From contig NZ_LR590469.1 in assembly GCF_901472495.1 (NCBI RefSeq), forward strand, positions 124,001 to 188,000: a stretch of DNA of 64,000 bases. Direction: 5' to 3'. Below the pieces are notes generated by a model. That model was given only the letters and a program-made list of their open reading frames with translations. It was not told the DNA's origin and did no database searches. Of this stretch, positions 35,989 through 45,525 are shown one piece after another. The DNA is from Yersinia enterocolitica subsp. enterocolitica. GTDB taxonomy: Bacteria; Pseudomonadota; Gammaproteobacteria; Enterobacterales; Enterobacteriaceae. The position numbers and the translations under genes are program-made. Every line of letters starts with the position of its first letter. Position 1 is the stretch's first letter.

Positions 35989-37155
35989 ATGAATTTACAC
36001 GAATATCAGGCAAAACAACTGTTTGCTCGGTATGGCATGCCAGCACCAACTGGCTACGCTTGTACCACACCGCGTGAAGCAGAAGAAGCCGCATCTAAAA
36101 TCGGTGCTGGCCCGTGGGTGGTTAAATGTCAGGTACATGCTGGTGGTCGCGGTAAAGCGGGCGGCGTGAAACTGGTTAACAGCAAAGAAGATATTCGTGC
36201 TTTCGCTGAACAGTGGTTGGGTAAAAAGCTGGTCACTTACCAGACAGATGTGCATGGTCAACCGGTTCACCAAATCTTGGTGGAAGCGGCGACTGATATC
36301 GACAAAGAGCTATATTTGGGCGCGGTTATTGACCGTAGCTCCCGTCGGGTGGTGTTTATGGCATCCACTGAAGGCGGCGTTGAAATTGAAAAAGTGGCCG
36401 AAGAAACACCAGAACTGATCCATAAGGTCGCCTTGGATCCATTGACTGGCCCGCAGCCTTATCAAGGTCGCGAATTGGCATTCAAACTGGGTTTAACTGG
36501 GAAGCAAGTGGCTCAGTTCACCAAGATCTTTATGGGGCTGGCGACTCTGTTCCTGGAACGTGACTTGGCGATGGTTGAGATAAACCCGCTGGTGATTACC
36601 AAACAGGGTGATCTGGTTTGTTTGGATGGCAAACTGGGTGCCGATGGTAACGCTTTGTTCCGTCAACCAGAACTGCGTGAAATGCGTGATAAATCTCAGG
36701 AAGATGAGCGCGAAGCACAGGCTGCACAGTGGGAACTGAACTATGTCGCCTTGGATGGCAACATTGGTTGCATGGTAAACGGTGCTGGCTTGGCAATGGG
36801 TACTATGGATATTGTGAAACTGCACGGTGGTGAACCCGCTAACTTCCTTGATGTGGGTGGCGGTGCCACTAAAGAGCGCGTGACTGAAGCGTTCAAAATC
36901 ATTTTGTCTGATGACAAAGTGAAAGCAGTTTTCGTTAATATCTTCGGCGGTATTGTGCGCTGTGACCTGATTGCTGACGGCATTATTGGTGCAGTTGAAG
37001 AAGTGGGTGTCAACGTGCCAGTTGTAGTGCGTTTGGAAGGGAATAACGCCGAGCTGGGTGCCAAGAAACTGGCAGACAGCGGTTTGAATATCATTGCTGC
37101 GACCAGCCTGACAGATGCGGCTCAGCAAGTTGTAGCGGCAGTGGGGGCTAAATAA
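35989..37155 (+). CDS. sucC: succinyl-CoA synthetase beta subunit
   Basis: ATP-grasp subunit of succinyl-CoA synthetase (ADP-forming). It has 388 residues, as in E. coli. MNLHEYQAKQLFARYGMP, CQVHAGGRGKAGGVK, VEINPLVIT and the C-terminal NIFGGIVRCDLIADGI with VVVRLEGNNAE are diagnostic. The stop overlaps the sucD start by one base. Confidence 0.98.
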   Translation: MNLHEYQAKQLFARYGMPAPTGYACTTPREAEEAASKIGAGPWVVKCQVHAGGRGKAGGVKLVNSKEDIRAFAEQWLGKKLVTYQTDVHGQPVHQILVEAATDIDKELYLGAVIDRSSRRVVFMASTEGGVEIEKVAEETPELIHKVALDPLTGPQPYQGRELAFKLGLTGKQVAQFTKIFMGLATLFLERDLAMVEINPLVITKQGDLVCLDGKLGADGNALFRQPELREMRDKSQEDEREAQAAQWELNYVALDGNIGCMVNGAGLAMGTMDIVKLHGGEPANFLDVGGGATKERVTEAFKIILSDDKVKAVFVNIFGGIVRCDLIADGIIGAVEEVGVNVPVVVRLEGNNAELGAKKLADSGLNIIAATSLTDAAQQVVAAVGAK

Positions 37156-38033
37156 TGTCTATTCTAATTGATAAAAACACCAAAGTTATTTGCCAGGGTT
37201 TTACCGGTAGCCAAGGGACTTTCCACTCCGAACAAGCTATTGCTTATGGCACAAAGATGGTTGGCGGTGTGACGCCAGGTAAAGGCGGAACCCAGCATTT
37301 GGGCCTGCCAGTATTCAATACCGTACGCGAAGCAGTAGAAACGACCGGTGCGACTGCATCTGTTATCTACGTTCCTGCGCCGTTCTGTAAAGACTCGATT
37401 CTGGAAGCTATCGACGCAGGTATCAAATTGATTATCTGTATTACCGAAGGCATCCCGACTCTGGATATGCTGGTGGTCAAAGTCAAACTGGAACAGTCTG
37501 ATGCGCGGATGATCGGTCCGAACTGCCCAGGTGTTATCACTCCAGGTGAATGTAAGATTGGTATCATGCCAGGTCACATCCACTTGCCTGGCAAAGTGGG
37601 TATCGTTTCGCGCTCCGGCACACTGACCTATGAAGCAGTAAAACAAACTACGGATATCGGTTTCGGTCAGTCAACTTGTGTTGGTATCGGTGGTGACCCG
37701 ATCCCGGGTTCTAACTTTATCGATATTCTGAAGTTGTTCCAGGAAGATCCACAAACTGAAGTCATCGTAATGATCGGTGAGATCGGTGGTAACGCAGAAG
37801 AAGAAGCGGCTGCTTATATTAAAGAGCACGTAACCAAACCTGTGGTGGGTTATATCGCCGGTGTGACTGCACCCAAAGGTAAGCGTATGGGCCACGCAGG
37901 TGCCATTATTGCCGGTGGTAAAGGAACGGCGGATGATAAATTTGCTGCGCTGGAAGCTGCTGGCGTGAAAACCGTCCGTAGCCTGGCTGAAATTGGTAAT
38001 GCCGTGAAAGCTGTTTACCAAAGTAATAAATAA
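37155..38033 (+). CDS. sucD: succinyl-CoA synthetase alpha subunit
   Basis: Binds CoA and carries the phosphohistidine. It has 292 residues (E. coli 289), starting MSILIDKNTKVICQGFTGSQ. The CoA-binding Rossmann fold, IGPNCPGVITP and the phospho-His loop GHAGAIIAGGKGTADDK are intact. It ends the sdh-suc cluster before a strong terminator. Confidence 0.98.
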   Translation: MSILIDKNTKVICQGFTGSQGTFHSEQAIAYGTKMVGGVTPGKGGTQHLGLPVFNTVREAVETTGATASVIYVPAPFCKDSILEAIDAGIKLIICITEGIPTLDMLVVKVKLEQSDARMIGPNCPGVITPGECKIGIMPGHIHLPGKVGIVSRSGTLTYEAVKQTTDIGFGQSTCVGIGGDPIPGSNFIDILKLFQEDPQTEVIVMIGEIGGNAEEEAAAYIKEHVTKPVVGYIAGVTAPKGKRMGHAGAIIAGGKGTADDKFAALEAAGVKTVRSLAEIGNAVKAVYQSNK

Positions 38034-38072
38034 CATCGAGTGCACTGGTTTCAGTGTTAGTTCGACACCTGA

Positions 38073-38095
38073 GGCCACCTTGCGGTGGCCTTTTT
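38073..38095 (+). terminator. rho-independent terminator after sucD
   Basis: Stem GGCCACC / GGTGGCC with loop TTGC and five T residues, 40 bases after the sucD stop. Confidence 0.9.
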
Positions 38096-38104
38096 AATAC
38101 CTAA

Positions 38105-40003
38105 TCAGAACTTATTTAACGCGGTAATTAATGCAATATCAGTTTGAGCCTGTTGTTTGGCCAGTTCACTGCTTGCTGCGGTGGCTTGCTGTTGCAATGT
38201 TGCTAAAGCAGCCTGGTAGCTGGCTTTATCATTAAATATCTTATCTTTGATATTGATAGACGCGATGTTGGTATAGCGGCCATCAGCCGTCGCGGGCACA
38301 GCAAGTGTGCCGTTATTAATCAGCTGTTTAACAATCTGCCGCTCTTTCTCGTAGCCTTCCAATCCCACTAAATGCCAGCGCTGTTGCAGTTTTCCTTCAT
38401 ATTTACCCGCCTTAACATCAGTCAGATAACGAATAGTCAAATTACGGATAGTGCCTGCTTCTTCTCCATATTGGACTTTACTGTCTGACAGCACGGGGAA
38501 TGTTTGTCCCTCGAGCACGCCACCTTTTTGCGTCAAATGCCCCATTCGATAGCTGTTCATGCCCAGATGAATTGGCGTGGTATCCGTAACGGGTGTGCCA
38601 TCATTGAGGCGCAGGTCGGTGATACGTGAGCCGACTGGCTGACGTAAATCAATGGTGTAAGTCACACCGTCAAAGAAATCATTGGTGGAATATTTAGAGG
38701 CACGGCGCTGCGGATTAAAGCTGTAGGTCACATCCCCTGGTTTAACCTGGTTAAAGTAATCAGCCGACCATTCCATATATTGCTTCAGTTCTTTGCCCGT
38801 CAGAGCATAAACGGTAACTTCCCCACCGGCATATTGATAGTTAAATGCAATGTCTTTAGCCGTGATATTACCTACATCCATTTTTGGCCGGTCATTATCA
38901 ATTTGTAAGGCAATGACTTGCGCCAGCGGAGCGTAATAATGGGCGGCTTCTTGATACAGTGCGCTGATGCCAGTGTCTTGCACATGGACTTGCGGAATGC
39001 CTTTAATCTCATCCGGCGGGACTAAATTCGTGCCATTTAGTGTCGCAATCACACGATTAGCATTGGCGCGTAAAATATCGTGGTAAGGCTGATAGAGTGA
39101 TTCCAGTGACTTATCGGACTCAATGCCCTTGATGGGGTAGGTGTAGCTGTCTTTCTCTATCAGGTGATATTTCCCGTCTCGTTGCTCAAATTTCAGGTCA
39201 ATACGTGACAGTGCGCGGCCATATTTATCCGGTTCAGTGATAATGACACCATTCACCACGGCCTTATCAATCTTCACGTGCATATGACCTGCGACGATGG
39301 CGGCAAGCTCGGGGTTAGCCTGGGCAATATCACCAACACCGGTTCCAGGGCGCTGATTTTCATTATCGATCCCCATATGCGCGACCAGAACAATGGCATC
39401 GACCTGTGGCTGGATCTGCTGAATGACCTTTTTCACTTCCTGTACCGGATCAGTGAAATGGATGCCATTGATGCGATCCGTGCCTTGGGCAAACTCGGCA
39501 GTCATGGGCGTGTCCATGCCGATAATGCCGATTTTAACTCCTTGGCGTTCAATGATTTTATAAGAGGGGAGGTAGGGTTTGCCTGAATCCCAGAAGATAT
39601 TACCCGCCAGCGCAGCACCATCAAATTGCTTGAGTGAGGTAGAAAGGGCTTTTAAGCCAAAATCAAATTCGTGATTACCCATCACCCATGCATCATATTT
39701 TAAGGCATTGAAGCCCAGTATCATCGGGCTAATAGGTTCATTTTTAAAAGTTTCGACAAAGTTACCCTGAATGGTATCTCCGGCATCGACCAAAATAATA
39801 TTCGGCTGTTCGGCGCGTATTTTATGCACTTTGGTGGCAATTTGGCTCAAGCTGCCAGCCAGGTTTTCACTGTCACTGGCGTAGTCCCACGGCACAAAAG
39901 TGCCGTGCAGGTCAGAGGTTCCCAAGATGGTGATATCAACTTGTTGAGCGGCGAGAATCGGGGTACTGATACAGAGTAAAGTGGTGAGTGCTATTTTTTT
40001 CAT
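38105..40003 (-). CDS. periplasmic 5'-nucleotidase / metallophosphatase
   Basis: A 632-residue secreted protein with a clear Sec signal (MKKIALTTLLCISTPILAAQ, cleavage after the Ala pair). It has the two-domain 5'-nucleotidase architecture. The N-terminal calcineurin-like domain carries TSDLHGTF, DAGDTIQGN, GNHEFDFG and AGHMHVK. The C-terminal substrate domain starts near residue 340. Expected substrates are nucleoside 5'-phosphates, UDP-sugars or 2',3'-cyclic nucleotides. The sequence alone does not choose between UshA-like and CpdB-like specificity. It is convergent with sucD and an insertion relative to E. coli, where the mng genes occupy this place. Confidence 0.87.
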   Translation of the reverse strand: MKKIALTTLLCISTPILAAQQVDITILGTSDLHGTFVPWDYASDSENLAGSLSQIATKVHKIRAEQPNIILVDAGDTIQGNFVETFKNEPISPMILGFNALKYDAWVMGNHEFDFGLKALSTSLKQFDGAALAGNIFWDSGKPYLPSYKIIERQGVKIGIIGMDTPMTAEFAQGTDRINGIHFTDPVQEVKKVIQQIQPQVDAIVLVAHMGIDNENQRPGTGVGDIAQANPELAAIVAGHMHVKIDKAVVNGVIITEPDKYGRALSRIDLKFEQRDGKYHLIEKDSYTYPIKGIESDKSLESLYQPYHDILRANANRVIATLNGTNLVPPDEIKGIPQVHVQDTGISALYQEAAHYYAPLAQVIALQIDNDRPKMDVGNITAKDIAFNYQYAGGEVTVYALTGKELKQYMEWSADYFNQVKPGDVTYSFNPQRRASKYSTNDFFDGVTYTIDLRQPVGSRITDLRLNDGTPVTDTTPIHLGMNSYRMGHLTQKGGVLEGQTFPVLSDSKVQYGEEAGTIRNLTIRYLTDVKAGKYEGKLQQRWHLVGLEGYEKERQIVKQLINNGTLAVPATADGRYTNIASINIKDKIFNDKASYQAALATLQQQATAASSELAKQQAQTDIALITALNKF

Positions 40004-40277
40004 TGTAGAGGATTCAATCTTTTATAATGTCATAGCACTTCATCATGCAACAAAATGGCAACACTTGCGAACGCTTCCCTCAGGATGAACTACTATATTG
40101 ATATAAAACTTGGAAATGTGATTTAACTCACTCTGAAAATAATAAATTTAAAAGTTAACCTGGATCGCATAATAACGATGTAATAAAGCATTAACTAAAC
40201 CATAAAATTACATTTTATTAACAGCAATGGATTATATAAAAACAATCGAACTTTTAATTAACATGGAAAAGAATTAA

Positions 40278-40291
40278 TTGTTCTAAATCAA
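40278..40291. promoter_or_regulatory. FNR-like box 1 upstream of cydA
   Basis: TTGTT-CTAA-ATCAA matches TTGAT-N4-ATCAA at 9 of 10 positions. FNR and ArcA control cydAB in E. coli. Confidence 0.55.
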
Positions 40292-40328
40292 CTTTTGAAT
40301 ATGGCAATAATGTTCATATGGGCTTAAA

Positions 40329-40342
40329 TTGTTCTGGATCAA
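40329..40342. promoter_or_regulatory. FNR-like box 2 upstream of cydA
   Basis: TTGTT-CTGG-ATCAA, the same half-sites as box 1, with centres 51 bases apart (about five helical turns). Confidence 0.55.
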
Positions 40343-40591
40343 ATTACGGCATGATAGGCAAACGGCCTATTTATTGACCTGTATCCAGAACTCGAAGCTG
40401 GGTCACGTAAAATCCTATTTATTGTGTGGGATTAGAAGCGTACTATTACCGCGGTGTAATACTGGGTAGTTGATATTGTTATTTTTGTTGTGTTTTTTGG
40501 GCATTCACTGTGGGTAATTACTAAACTTCCAATATAGCGGAGGTTAAGTTGCCGCAAGTCGGAGTCTTCCTGCGAGGAGCAAGGAGTCAAG

Positions 40592-42160
40592 ATGTTTGAT
40601 ATTGTCGAACTGTCACGGTTACAGTTTGCCTTAACGGCAATGTACCATTTCTTATTTGTCCCACTAACGCTGGGTATGGCGTTTATGTTGGCAATTATGG
40701 AATCGGTTTATGTGCTGTCTGGCAAACAAATCTATAAAGATATGACCAAGTTCTGGGGTAAGTTATTCGCGATTAACTTTGCCCTGGGTGTTGCCACTGG
40801 TCTGACTATGGAGTTCCAATTCGGGACTAACTGGTCATATTTCTCTCATTACGTCGGTGACATCTTCGGTGCCCCTCTGGCAATCGAAGGTTTAATGGCG
40901 TTCTTCTTAGAATCTACTTTCGTTGGTCTCTTCTTCTTCGGTTGGGATCGTCTGAGTAAACACCAGCATTTGGCCGTAACCTGGCTGGTGGCGTTAGGCT
41001 CTAACTTCTCTGCGCTGTGGATCTTGGTTGCGAACGGCTGGATGCAAAACCCGATTGCATCTGACTTCAACTTTGAAACCATGCGTATGGAAATGCTGAG
41101 CTTCTCAGAGTTAGTGCTAAACCCAGTTGCTCAGGTGAAATTTGTTCACACAGTTGCAGCAGGTTATGTCACTGGCGCGATGTTTGTTCTGGGTATCAGT
41201 TCTTACTATCTGTTGAAAGGCCGTGATATTCCGTTTGCCAAACGTTCCTTTGCTATTGCTGCAAGCTTTGGTTTGGCTGCCGTCTTGTCTGTTATCGTGC
41301 TGGGTGATGAATCCGGTTATGAGATGGGTGACGTGCAGAAAACTAAACTGGCTGCAATTGAAGCTGAATGGGAAACTCAGCCACCTCCAGCTGCATTTAC
41401 ACTGTTTGCCATCCCAAATCAGGAAACGATGGAGAACCGGTTTGCGGTTCAGATTCCATTCGCTTTGGGAATAATTGCGACGCGTTCATTGGATACACCT
41501 GTTATCGGCTTGCGTGACTTGATGTCTCAGCACGAAGTCCGTATCCGTAATGGTATCCAGGCTTACAGTCTGCTGGAAAAATTACGTTCAGGTAATACTG
41601 ATCCAGCTGTGCGTGAAGCATTCAGTAAGGCTAAGCAAGATTTGGGCTACGGCCTGTTGTTGAAGCGTTATACGCAAAACGTAACGGATGCCACTGAAGA
41701 GCAAATTCAGTTAGCCGCCAAAGACTCTATTCCACGTGTTCTGCCGCTGTACTTTGCCTTCCGCATCATGGTGGCTTGTGGCTTCCTGATGTTACTGATC
41801 ATCGGCCTGTCGTTCTATAACGTGGTTCGTGGTCGGATTGGTCAGAAGAAATGGCTATTACGCGCTGCCTTGTTCGGTATTCCATTACCGTGGATTGCAG
41901 TGGAAGCAGGTTGGTTTGTGGCAGAGTATGGCCGCCAACCATGGGCCATCGGTGAAGTGCTACCGACAGCAATTGCAAACTCATCGGTTACCGCTGGGGA
42001 TATTCTATTCTCCATGGGGTTGATTTGTGGTTTGTACACGCTGTTCCTGGTGGCAGAAATGTACCTGATGTTCAAATTCGCGCGCCTTGGGCCTAGCAGC
42101 CTGAAAACTGGCCGCTATCATTTTGAACAGCCGACTGCACCAGTGCAGGAAGCACGGTAA
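40592..42160 (+). CDS. cydA: cytochrome bd-I ubiquinol oxidase subunit I
   Basis: Quinol-oxidising subunit of the high-affinity oxygen reductase. It has 522 residues, as in E. coli, with about nine helices. The haem-ligand His near residue 19 (ALTAMYHFLFVPL), the second His in VKFVHTVAAGYV and the signature AEYGRQPWAIGEVLPT are present. The periplasmic Q loop is of the long enterobacterial type. The ribosome site is AAGGAG. Confidence 0.98.
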   Translation: MFDIVELSRLQFALTAMYHFLFVPLTLGMAFMLAIMESVYVLSGKQIYKDMTKFWGKLFAINFALGVATGLTMEFQFGTNWSYFSHYVGDIFGAPLAIEGLMAFFLESTFVGLFFFGWDRLSKHQHLAVTWLVALGSNFSALWILVANGWMQNPIASDFNFETMRMEMLSFSELVLNPVAQVKFVHTVAAGYVTGAMFVLGISSYYLLKGRDIPFAKRSFAIAASFGLAAVLSVIVLGDESGYEMGDVQKTKLAAIEAEWETQPPPAAFTLFAIPNQETMENRFAVQIPFALGIIATRSLDTPVIGLRDLMSQHEVRIRNGIQAYSLLEKLRSGNTDPAVREAFSKAKQDLGYGLLLKRYTQNVTDATEEQIQLAAKDSIPRVLPLYFAFRIMVACGFLMLLIIGLSFYNVVRGRIGQKKWLLRAALFGIPLPWIAVEAGWFVAEYGRQPWAIGEVLPTAIANSSVTAGDILFSMGLICGLYTLFLVAEMYLMFKFARLGPSSLKTGRYHFEQPTAPVQEAR

Positions 42161-42174
42161 ACAGGAGTCCACTT

Positions 42175-43314
42175 ATGTTTGATTATGAAGTATTACGATT
42201 TATCTGGTGGCTGCTGATCGGTGTGCTGCTGATTGGTTTCGCAGTCACCGATGGTTTCGATATGGGTGTCGGTATCCTGCTGCGTATCATCGGTAAGAAT
42301 GATACAGAACGTCGCATTATGATTAACTCGATTGCCCCCCACTGGGATGGTAATCAGGTTTGGCTGATAACTGCGGGTGGGGCGCTGTTTGCTGCCTGGC
42401 CAATGGTGTATGCAGCGGCATTCTCCGGCTTCTATATTGCGATGATTCTGGTATTGGCTGCGTTGTTCTTCCGCCCGGTCGGTTTCGATTACCGTTCTAA
42501 GCTGGAGAACAACCGCTGGCGCAACATGTGGGACTGGGGCATTTTTGTCGGTAGCTTCGTGCCTGCGGTGGTGTTCGGTGTGGCGTTCGGCAACTTGTTG
42601 CAAGGTGTGCCGTTCCATATGGACAGCTATATGCGCCTGTTCTACACCGGTAACTTCTTCCAGTTGCTGAACCCGTTTGGCTTACTGGCGGGGGTGGTCA
42701 GCTTAACTATGCTGGTGACTCAAGGTGCGACTTATCTGCAAATGCGTACCCGCGGTGAGCTGCACTTGCGCTCTCGTGCTGCCGCGCAGATTTCTGCTTT
42801 GGTGATGGGCGTCGCCTTCCTGCTAGCCGGTATCTGGTTAGTTAAAGGTATTGATGGTTTTGTAGTGACTTCAGTATTGGATACAGCAGCTGAATCTAAC
42901 CCGATGCGTAAAGAAGTTGCTCATCAGGCAGGCGCATGGTTGATTAACTTCAACAAGTATCCAAGTTTATGGGCGCTGCCAGCACTTGGCGTGATTCTGC
43001 CACTGTTCACCATCTTGTTGTCGCGCTTTGAAAAAGGGGCTTGGGCCTTCGTATTCTCATCACTGACTATTGCCTGTGTGATCCTGACTGCTGGGGTAAC
43101 GATGTTCCCATTCGTCATGCCGTCAAGCACAGTACCAAATGTCAGCCTGACCATGTGGGATGCGACATCTAGCCTGTTAACGCTGAAAGTGATGACCGTT
43201 GTTGCGATAATCTTTGTTCCTCTCATCCTGATTTACACCAGTTGGTGTTACTACAAGATGTTCGGGCGTATTGATAAAGACTTTATCGAAAACAACAAGC
43301 ACTCACTGTACTAA
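42175..43314 (+). CDS. cydB: cytochrome bd-I ubiquinol oxidase subunit II
   Basis: Structural partner of CydA, 379 residues as in E. coli. The start MFDYEVLRFIWWLLIGVLLI and the block AVTDGFDMGVGILL are diagnostic, and about eight helices are seen. It lies 14 bases after cydA with the ribosome site CAGGAG, and cydX follows after 12 bases. Confidence 0.98.
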   Translation: MFDYEVLRFIWWLLIGVLLIGFAVTDGFDMGVGILLRIIGKNDTERRIMINSIAPHWDGNQVWLITAGGALFAAWPMVYAAAFSGFYIAMILVLAALFFRPVGFDYRSKLENNRWRNMWDWGIFVGSFVPAVVFGVAFGNLLQGVPFHMDSYMRLFYTGNFFQLLNPFGLLAGVVSLTMLVTQGATYLQMRTRGELHLRSRAAAQISALVMGVAFLLAGIWLVKGIDGFVVTSVLDTAAESNPMRKEVAHQAGAWLINFNKYPSLWALPALGVILPLFTILLSRFEKGAWAFVFSSLTIACVILTAGVTMFPFVMPSSTVPNVSLTMWDATSSLLTLKVMTVVAIIFVPLILIYTSWCYYKMFGRIDKDFIENNKHSLY

Positions 43315-43326
43315 GGAGCATAAAGC

Positions 43327-43464
43327 ATGTGGTATTTTGCCTGGATTCTAGGGACACTTCTGGCCTGCTCCTTTGGTATCATTACTGCTCTGGCGCTGGA
43401 GCAGAGTGAAGCCAATGCAGCAGCGAAAGCTGCTAATAATGGCAAAGATGATGTTGTCCGATAA
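43327..43464 (+). CDS. cydX: CydX, small subunit of cytochrome bd-I
   Basis: A 45-residue single-helix peptide beginning MWYFAWILGTLLACSFG, the same as E. coli CydX (37 residues) through the helix but with a longer Ala/Asn/Lys tail. It is needed for stable haem binding in the oxidase. The ATG follows AAGGAGCATAAAGC. Its end overlaps the start of ybgE. Confidence 0.95.
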   Translation: MWYFAWILGTLLACSFGIITALALEQSEANAAAKAANNGKDDVVR

Positions 43465-43738
43465 GCTATACAATTTGATGGACAAGGGCCCGTTACGGGC
43501 CCTTTCACTGGTATTCGCATTCGCTGTGGCGTTTTGTGTGTTTTGGGACCCTTCGCGTTTTGCGGCGGCGACCAGCTCACTTGAAATCTGGCAAGAGGTC
43601 TTTATTGTGTGGGCCGTGTGTACCGGTATGATTCATGGCGTAGGTTTTCGTCCAAAACGGATGTGGTTGCGTGCTTTTTTCTCACCACTTCCAGCAATTG
43701 TGATCTTGGGCGCGGGATTATTTTACTTTTTTGTCTAA
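43448..43738 (+). CDS. ybgE: YbgE, cyd operon protein
   Basis: A 96-residue membrane protein with about three helices, found in cydABX operons. PLRALSLVFAFAVAFCVFWD and CTGMIHGVGFRPKRMWL match E. coli YbgE (97). ATGs at 43439, 43448 and 43451 are all possible; 43448 gives the family length and overlaps cydX by 17 bases. Its role is not defined. Confidence 0.88.
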   Translation: MMLSDKLYNLMDKGPLRALSLVFAFAVAFCVFWDPSRFAAATSSLEIWQEVFIVWAVCTGMIHGVGFRPKRMWLRAFFSPLPAIVILGAGLFYFFV

Positions 43739-43776
43739 TCTGGTCATGTTTCGCCTAATCTGAACACAATCTCTCC

Positions 43777-43806
43777 TTATGGGCCGCCTGGCCCATAATT
43801 ATTTTC
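43777..43806 (+). terminator. terminator after the cydABX-ybgE operon
   Basis: Nine-base perfect stem TTATGGGCC / GGCCCATAA with a four-base loop, followed by TTATTTT. Confidence 0.75.
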
Positions 43807-43885
43807 GTTCTATTCTCGCAAGTGATTCCAAAGCTTAACGCTCTTCAGTATAGTGTGTCCGTTAACTGCATTACTGGGAAGTAGA

Positions 43886-44287
43886 GTGAGTAATACGTTG
43901 TTTCGATGGCCGGTTCGTGTCTACTTTGAAGACACTGATGCAGGTGGCGTGGTTTACCATGCACGCTACGTTGCCTTTTACGAAAGGGCGCGCACTGAAA
44001 TGTTGCGCCAACGCAATTTTCACCAGCAGCAATTGCTCAGTGAGCATGTCGCTTTCGCTGTCCGCCGCATGACGGTAGAATACCTGGCACCTGCACGTCT
44101 AGATGATATGCTGGAAGTTCAGAGTGAAATTACCGCAATGCGTGGGGCTTCTCTCACGTTTGCTCAACGAATTCTCGACTCACATGGCAATCTTCTGAGT
44201 AGTGCAGAAGTATTGATCGCATGTATCGATCCACACCAAATGAAGCCAAGAGCGCTTCCTAAGTCTATTGTCGCGGAGTTTAAGTAG
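43886..44287 (+). CDS. ybgC: acyl-CoA thioesterase YbgC
   Basis: Hotdog-fold thioesterase at the head of the tol-pal operon. From the GTG at 43886 it has 133 residues (E. coli 134), starting VSNTLFRWPVRVYFEDTDAG, with the catalytic Asp in EDTDAGGVVYHARYVAFYER. The GTG is preceded by GGGAAGTAGA. An upstream start at 43853 would add 11 residues without family support. Its stop overlaps the tolQ start by one base. Confidence 0.95.
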   Translation: MSNTLFRWPVRVYFEDTDAGGVVYHARYVAFYERARTEMLRQRNFHQQQLLSEHVAFAVRRMTVEYLAPARLDDMLEVQSEITAMRGASLTFAQRILDSHGNLLSSAEVLIACIDPHQMKPRALPKSIVAEFK

Positions 44288-44973
44288 TGGCTGACATGAA
44301 CATTCTGGATTTATTCCTGCAGGCAAGCCTATTCGTTAAGCTTATCATGCTGGTATTGATGGGCTTTTCTATTGCTTCATGGGCGATCATCATTCAGCGA
44401 ACGCGTATTCTGAATGCTGCTACCCGCGATGCAGAAGCTTTCGAAGACAAATTTTGGTCCGGCATCGAGCTGTCTCGCCTGTATCAAGAAAGTCAGGCTC
44501 GCCGTGATACGCTGGGTGGCTCCGAGCAAATCTTCCATTCTGGGTTTAAAGAGTTTGCTCGTTTACATCGTGCAAACAGCCATGCGCCTGAAGCCGTGAT
44601 TGATGGTGCTTCCCGTGCCATGCGCATCTCTATGAACCGTGAATTAGAAGCGCTGGAAACTCATATTCCTTTCCTTGGTACTGTTGGTTCCATCAGCCCG
44701 TATATCGGCCTGTTTGGTACAGTATGGGGGATTATGCATGCCTTTATTTCTCTGGGTGCAGTCAAACAGGCGACATTGCAAATGGTCGCACCGGGTATTG
44801 CTGAAGCACTGATTGCCACAGCAATCGGTCTGTTTGCCGCTATCCCTGCTGTTATGGCTTATAACCGCCTGAATCAGCGCGTGAATAAACTTGAACAAAA
44901 CTATGACAATTTCATGGAAGAGTTCATTGCTATTCTGCATCGCCAGGCTTTTGCCAGCGCCGAGAGCAAATAA
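44287..44973 (+). CDS. tolQ: TolQ, proton-driven motor subunit
   Basis: Inner-membrane protein of the MotA/TolQ/ExbB family that works with TolR to energise TolA during outer-membrane constriction. It has 228 residues and three helices. TVGSISPYIGLFGTVWGIMH and GIAEALIATAIGLFAAIPAV form the proton-channel helices. The start is a GTG overlapping the ybgC stop. Confidence 0.98.
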   Translation: MADMNILDLFLQASLFVKLIMLVLMGFSIASWAIIIQRTRILNAATRDAEAFEDKFWSGIELSRLYQESQARRDTLGGSEQIFHSGFKEFARLHRANSHAPEAVIDGASRAMRISMNRELEALETHIPFLGTVGSISPYIGLFGTVWGIMHAFISLGAVKQATLQMVAPGIAEALIATAIGLFAAIPAVMAYNRLNQRVNKLEQNYDNFMEEFIAILHRQAFASAESK

Positions 44974-44985
44974 GTAGGGGGTTAT

Positions 44986-45414
44986 ATGGCGCGAGTACGT
45001 GGTCGTAAACGGCGCGAGCTTAAGTCTGAAATTAATATTGTTCCCTTGCTTGATGTGCTGCTGGTGCTATTGCTGATCTTTATGGCGACAGCACCGATTA
45101 TCACGCAAAGCGTTGAGGTGGACTTACCTGACGCGACGGATTCCAAAACGGTCTCCAGCGATGATAATCCTCCGGTGATTGTCGAGGTATCCGGCGTCGG
45201 TCAATATTCGTTGGTTATTGACCATCAGCGGATGGAGCAACTGCCTTCAGAACAAGTGGTGGCAGAGGCTCAGGCGAGGTTGAAATCGAATCCGAAAACT
45301 GTATTTCTGATCGGCGGTGCGAAAGAGGTTCCTTATGATGAAATCATTAAGGCCCTTAATATGCTGCATCAGGCTGGAGTGACATCGGTGGGCTTAATGA
45401 CTCAACCGATATAA
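44986..45414 (+). CDS. tolR: TolR, proton-channel partner of TolQ
   Basis: A 142-residue ExbD/TolR protein with one N-terminal helix that carries the proton-binding Asp (NIVPLLDVLLVLLLIFM) and a periplasmic domain. It lies 12 bases after tolQ. Length equals E. coli TolR. Confidence 0.98.
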   Translation: MARVRGRKRRELKSEINIVPLLDVLLVLLLIFMATAPIITQSVEVDLPDATDSKTVSSDDNPPVIVEVSGVGQYSLVIDHQRMEQLPSEQVVAEAQARLKSNPKTVFLIGGAKEVPYDEIIKALNMLHQAGVTSVGLMTQPI

Positions 45415-45525
45415 ATTTGCGTTGATATTGGTTGGACTAATAATCAGTCTGGCCAGTAGATACCCTGTTTTTGGCAGTTCCGTTTTTTAGCAATAGATCG
45501 CGGACATCGAGTGTGGAAATCGAGC

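Larger units (their letters stand above)
40004..40591. other. 588-bp control region upstream of cydAB
   Basis: AT-rich and gene-free. It contains two nearly identical FNR-like boxes (40278-40291 and 40329-40342). The region from 40380 to 40590 is the likely leader and ends with a double purine-rich ribosome site (GCGAGGAGCAAGGAG). Confidence 0.6.

Noticed and set aside
38034..38095. Small RNA from the sucD 3' end (SdhX-like)
   Set aside because: Only a terminator is evident; no sequence resembling the E. coli SdhX seed could be recognised.
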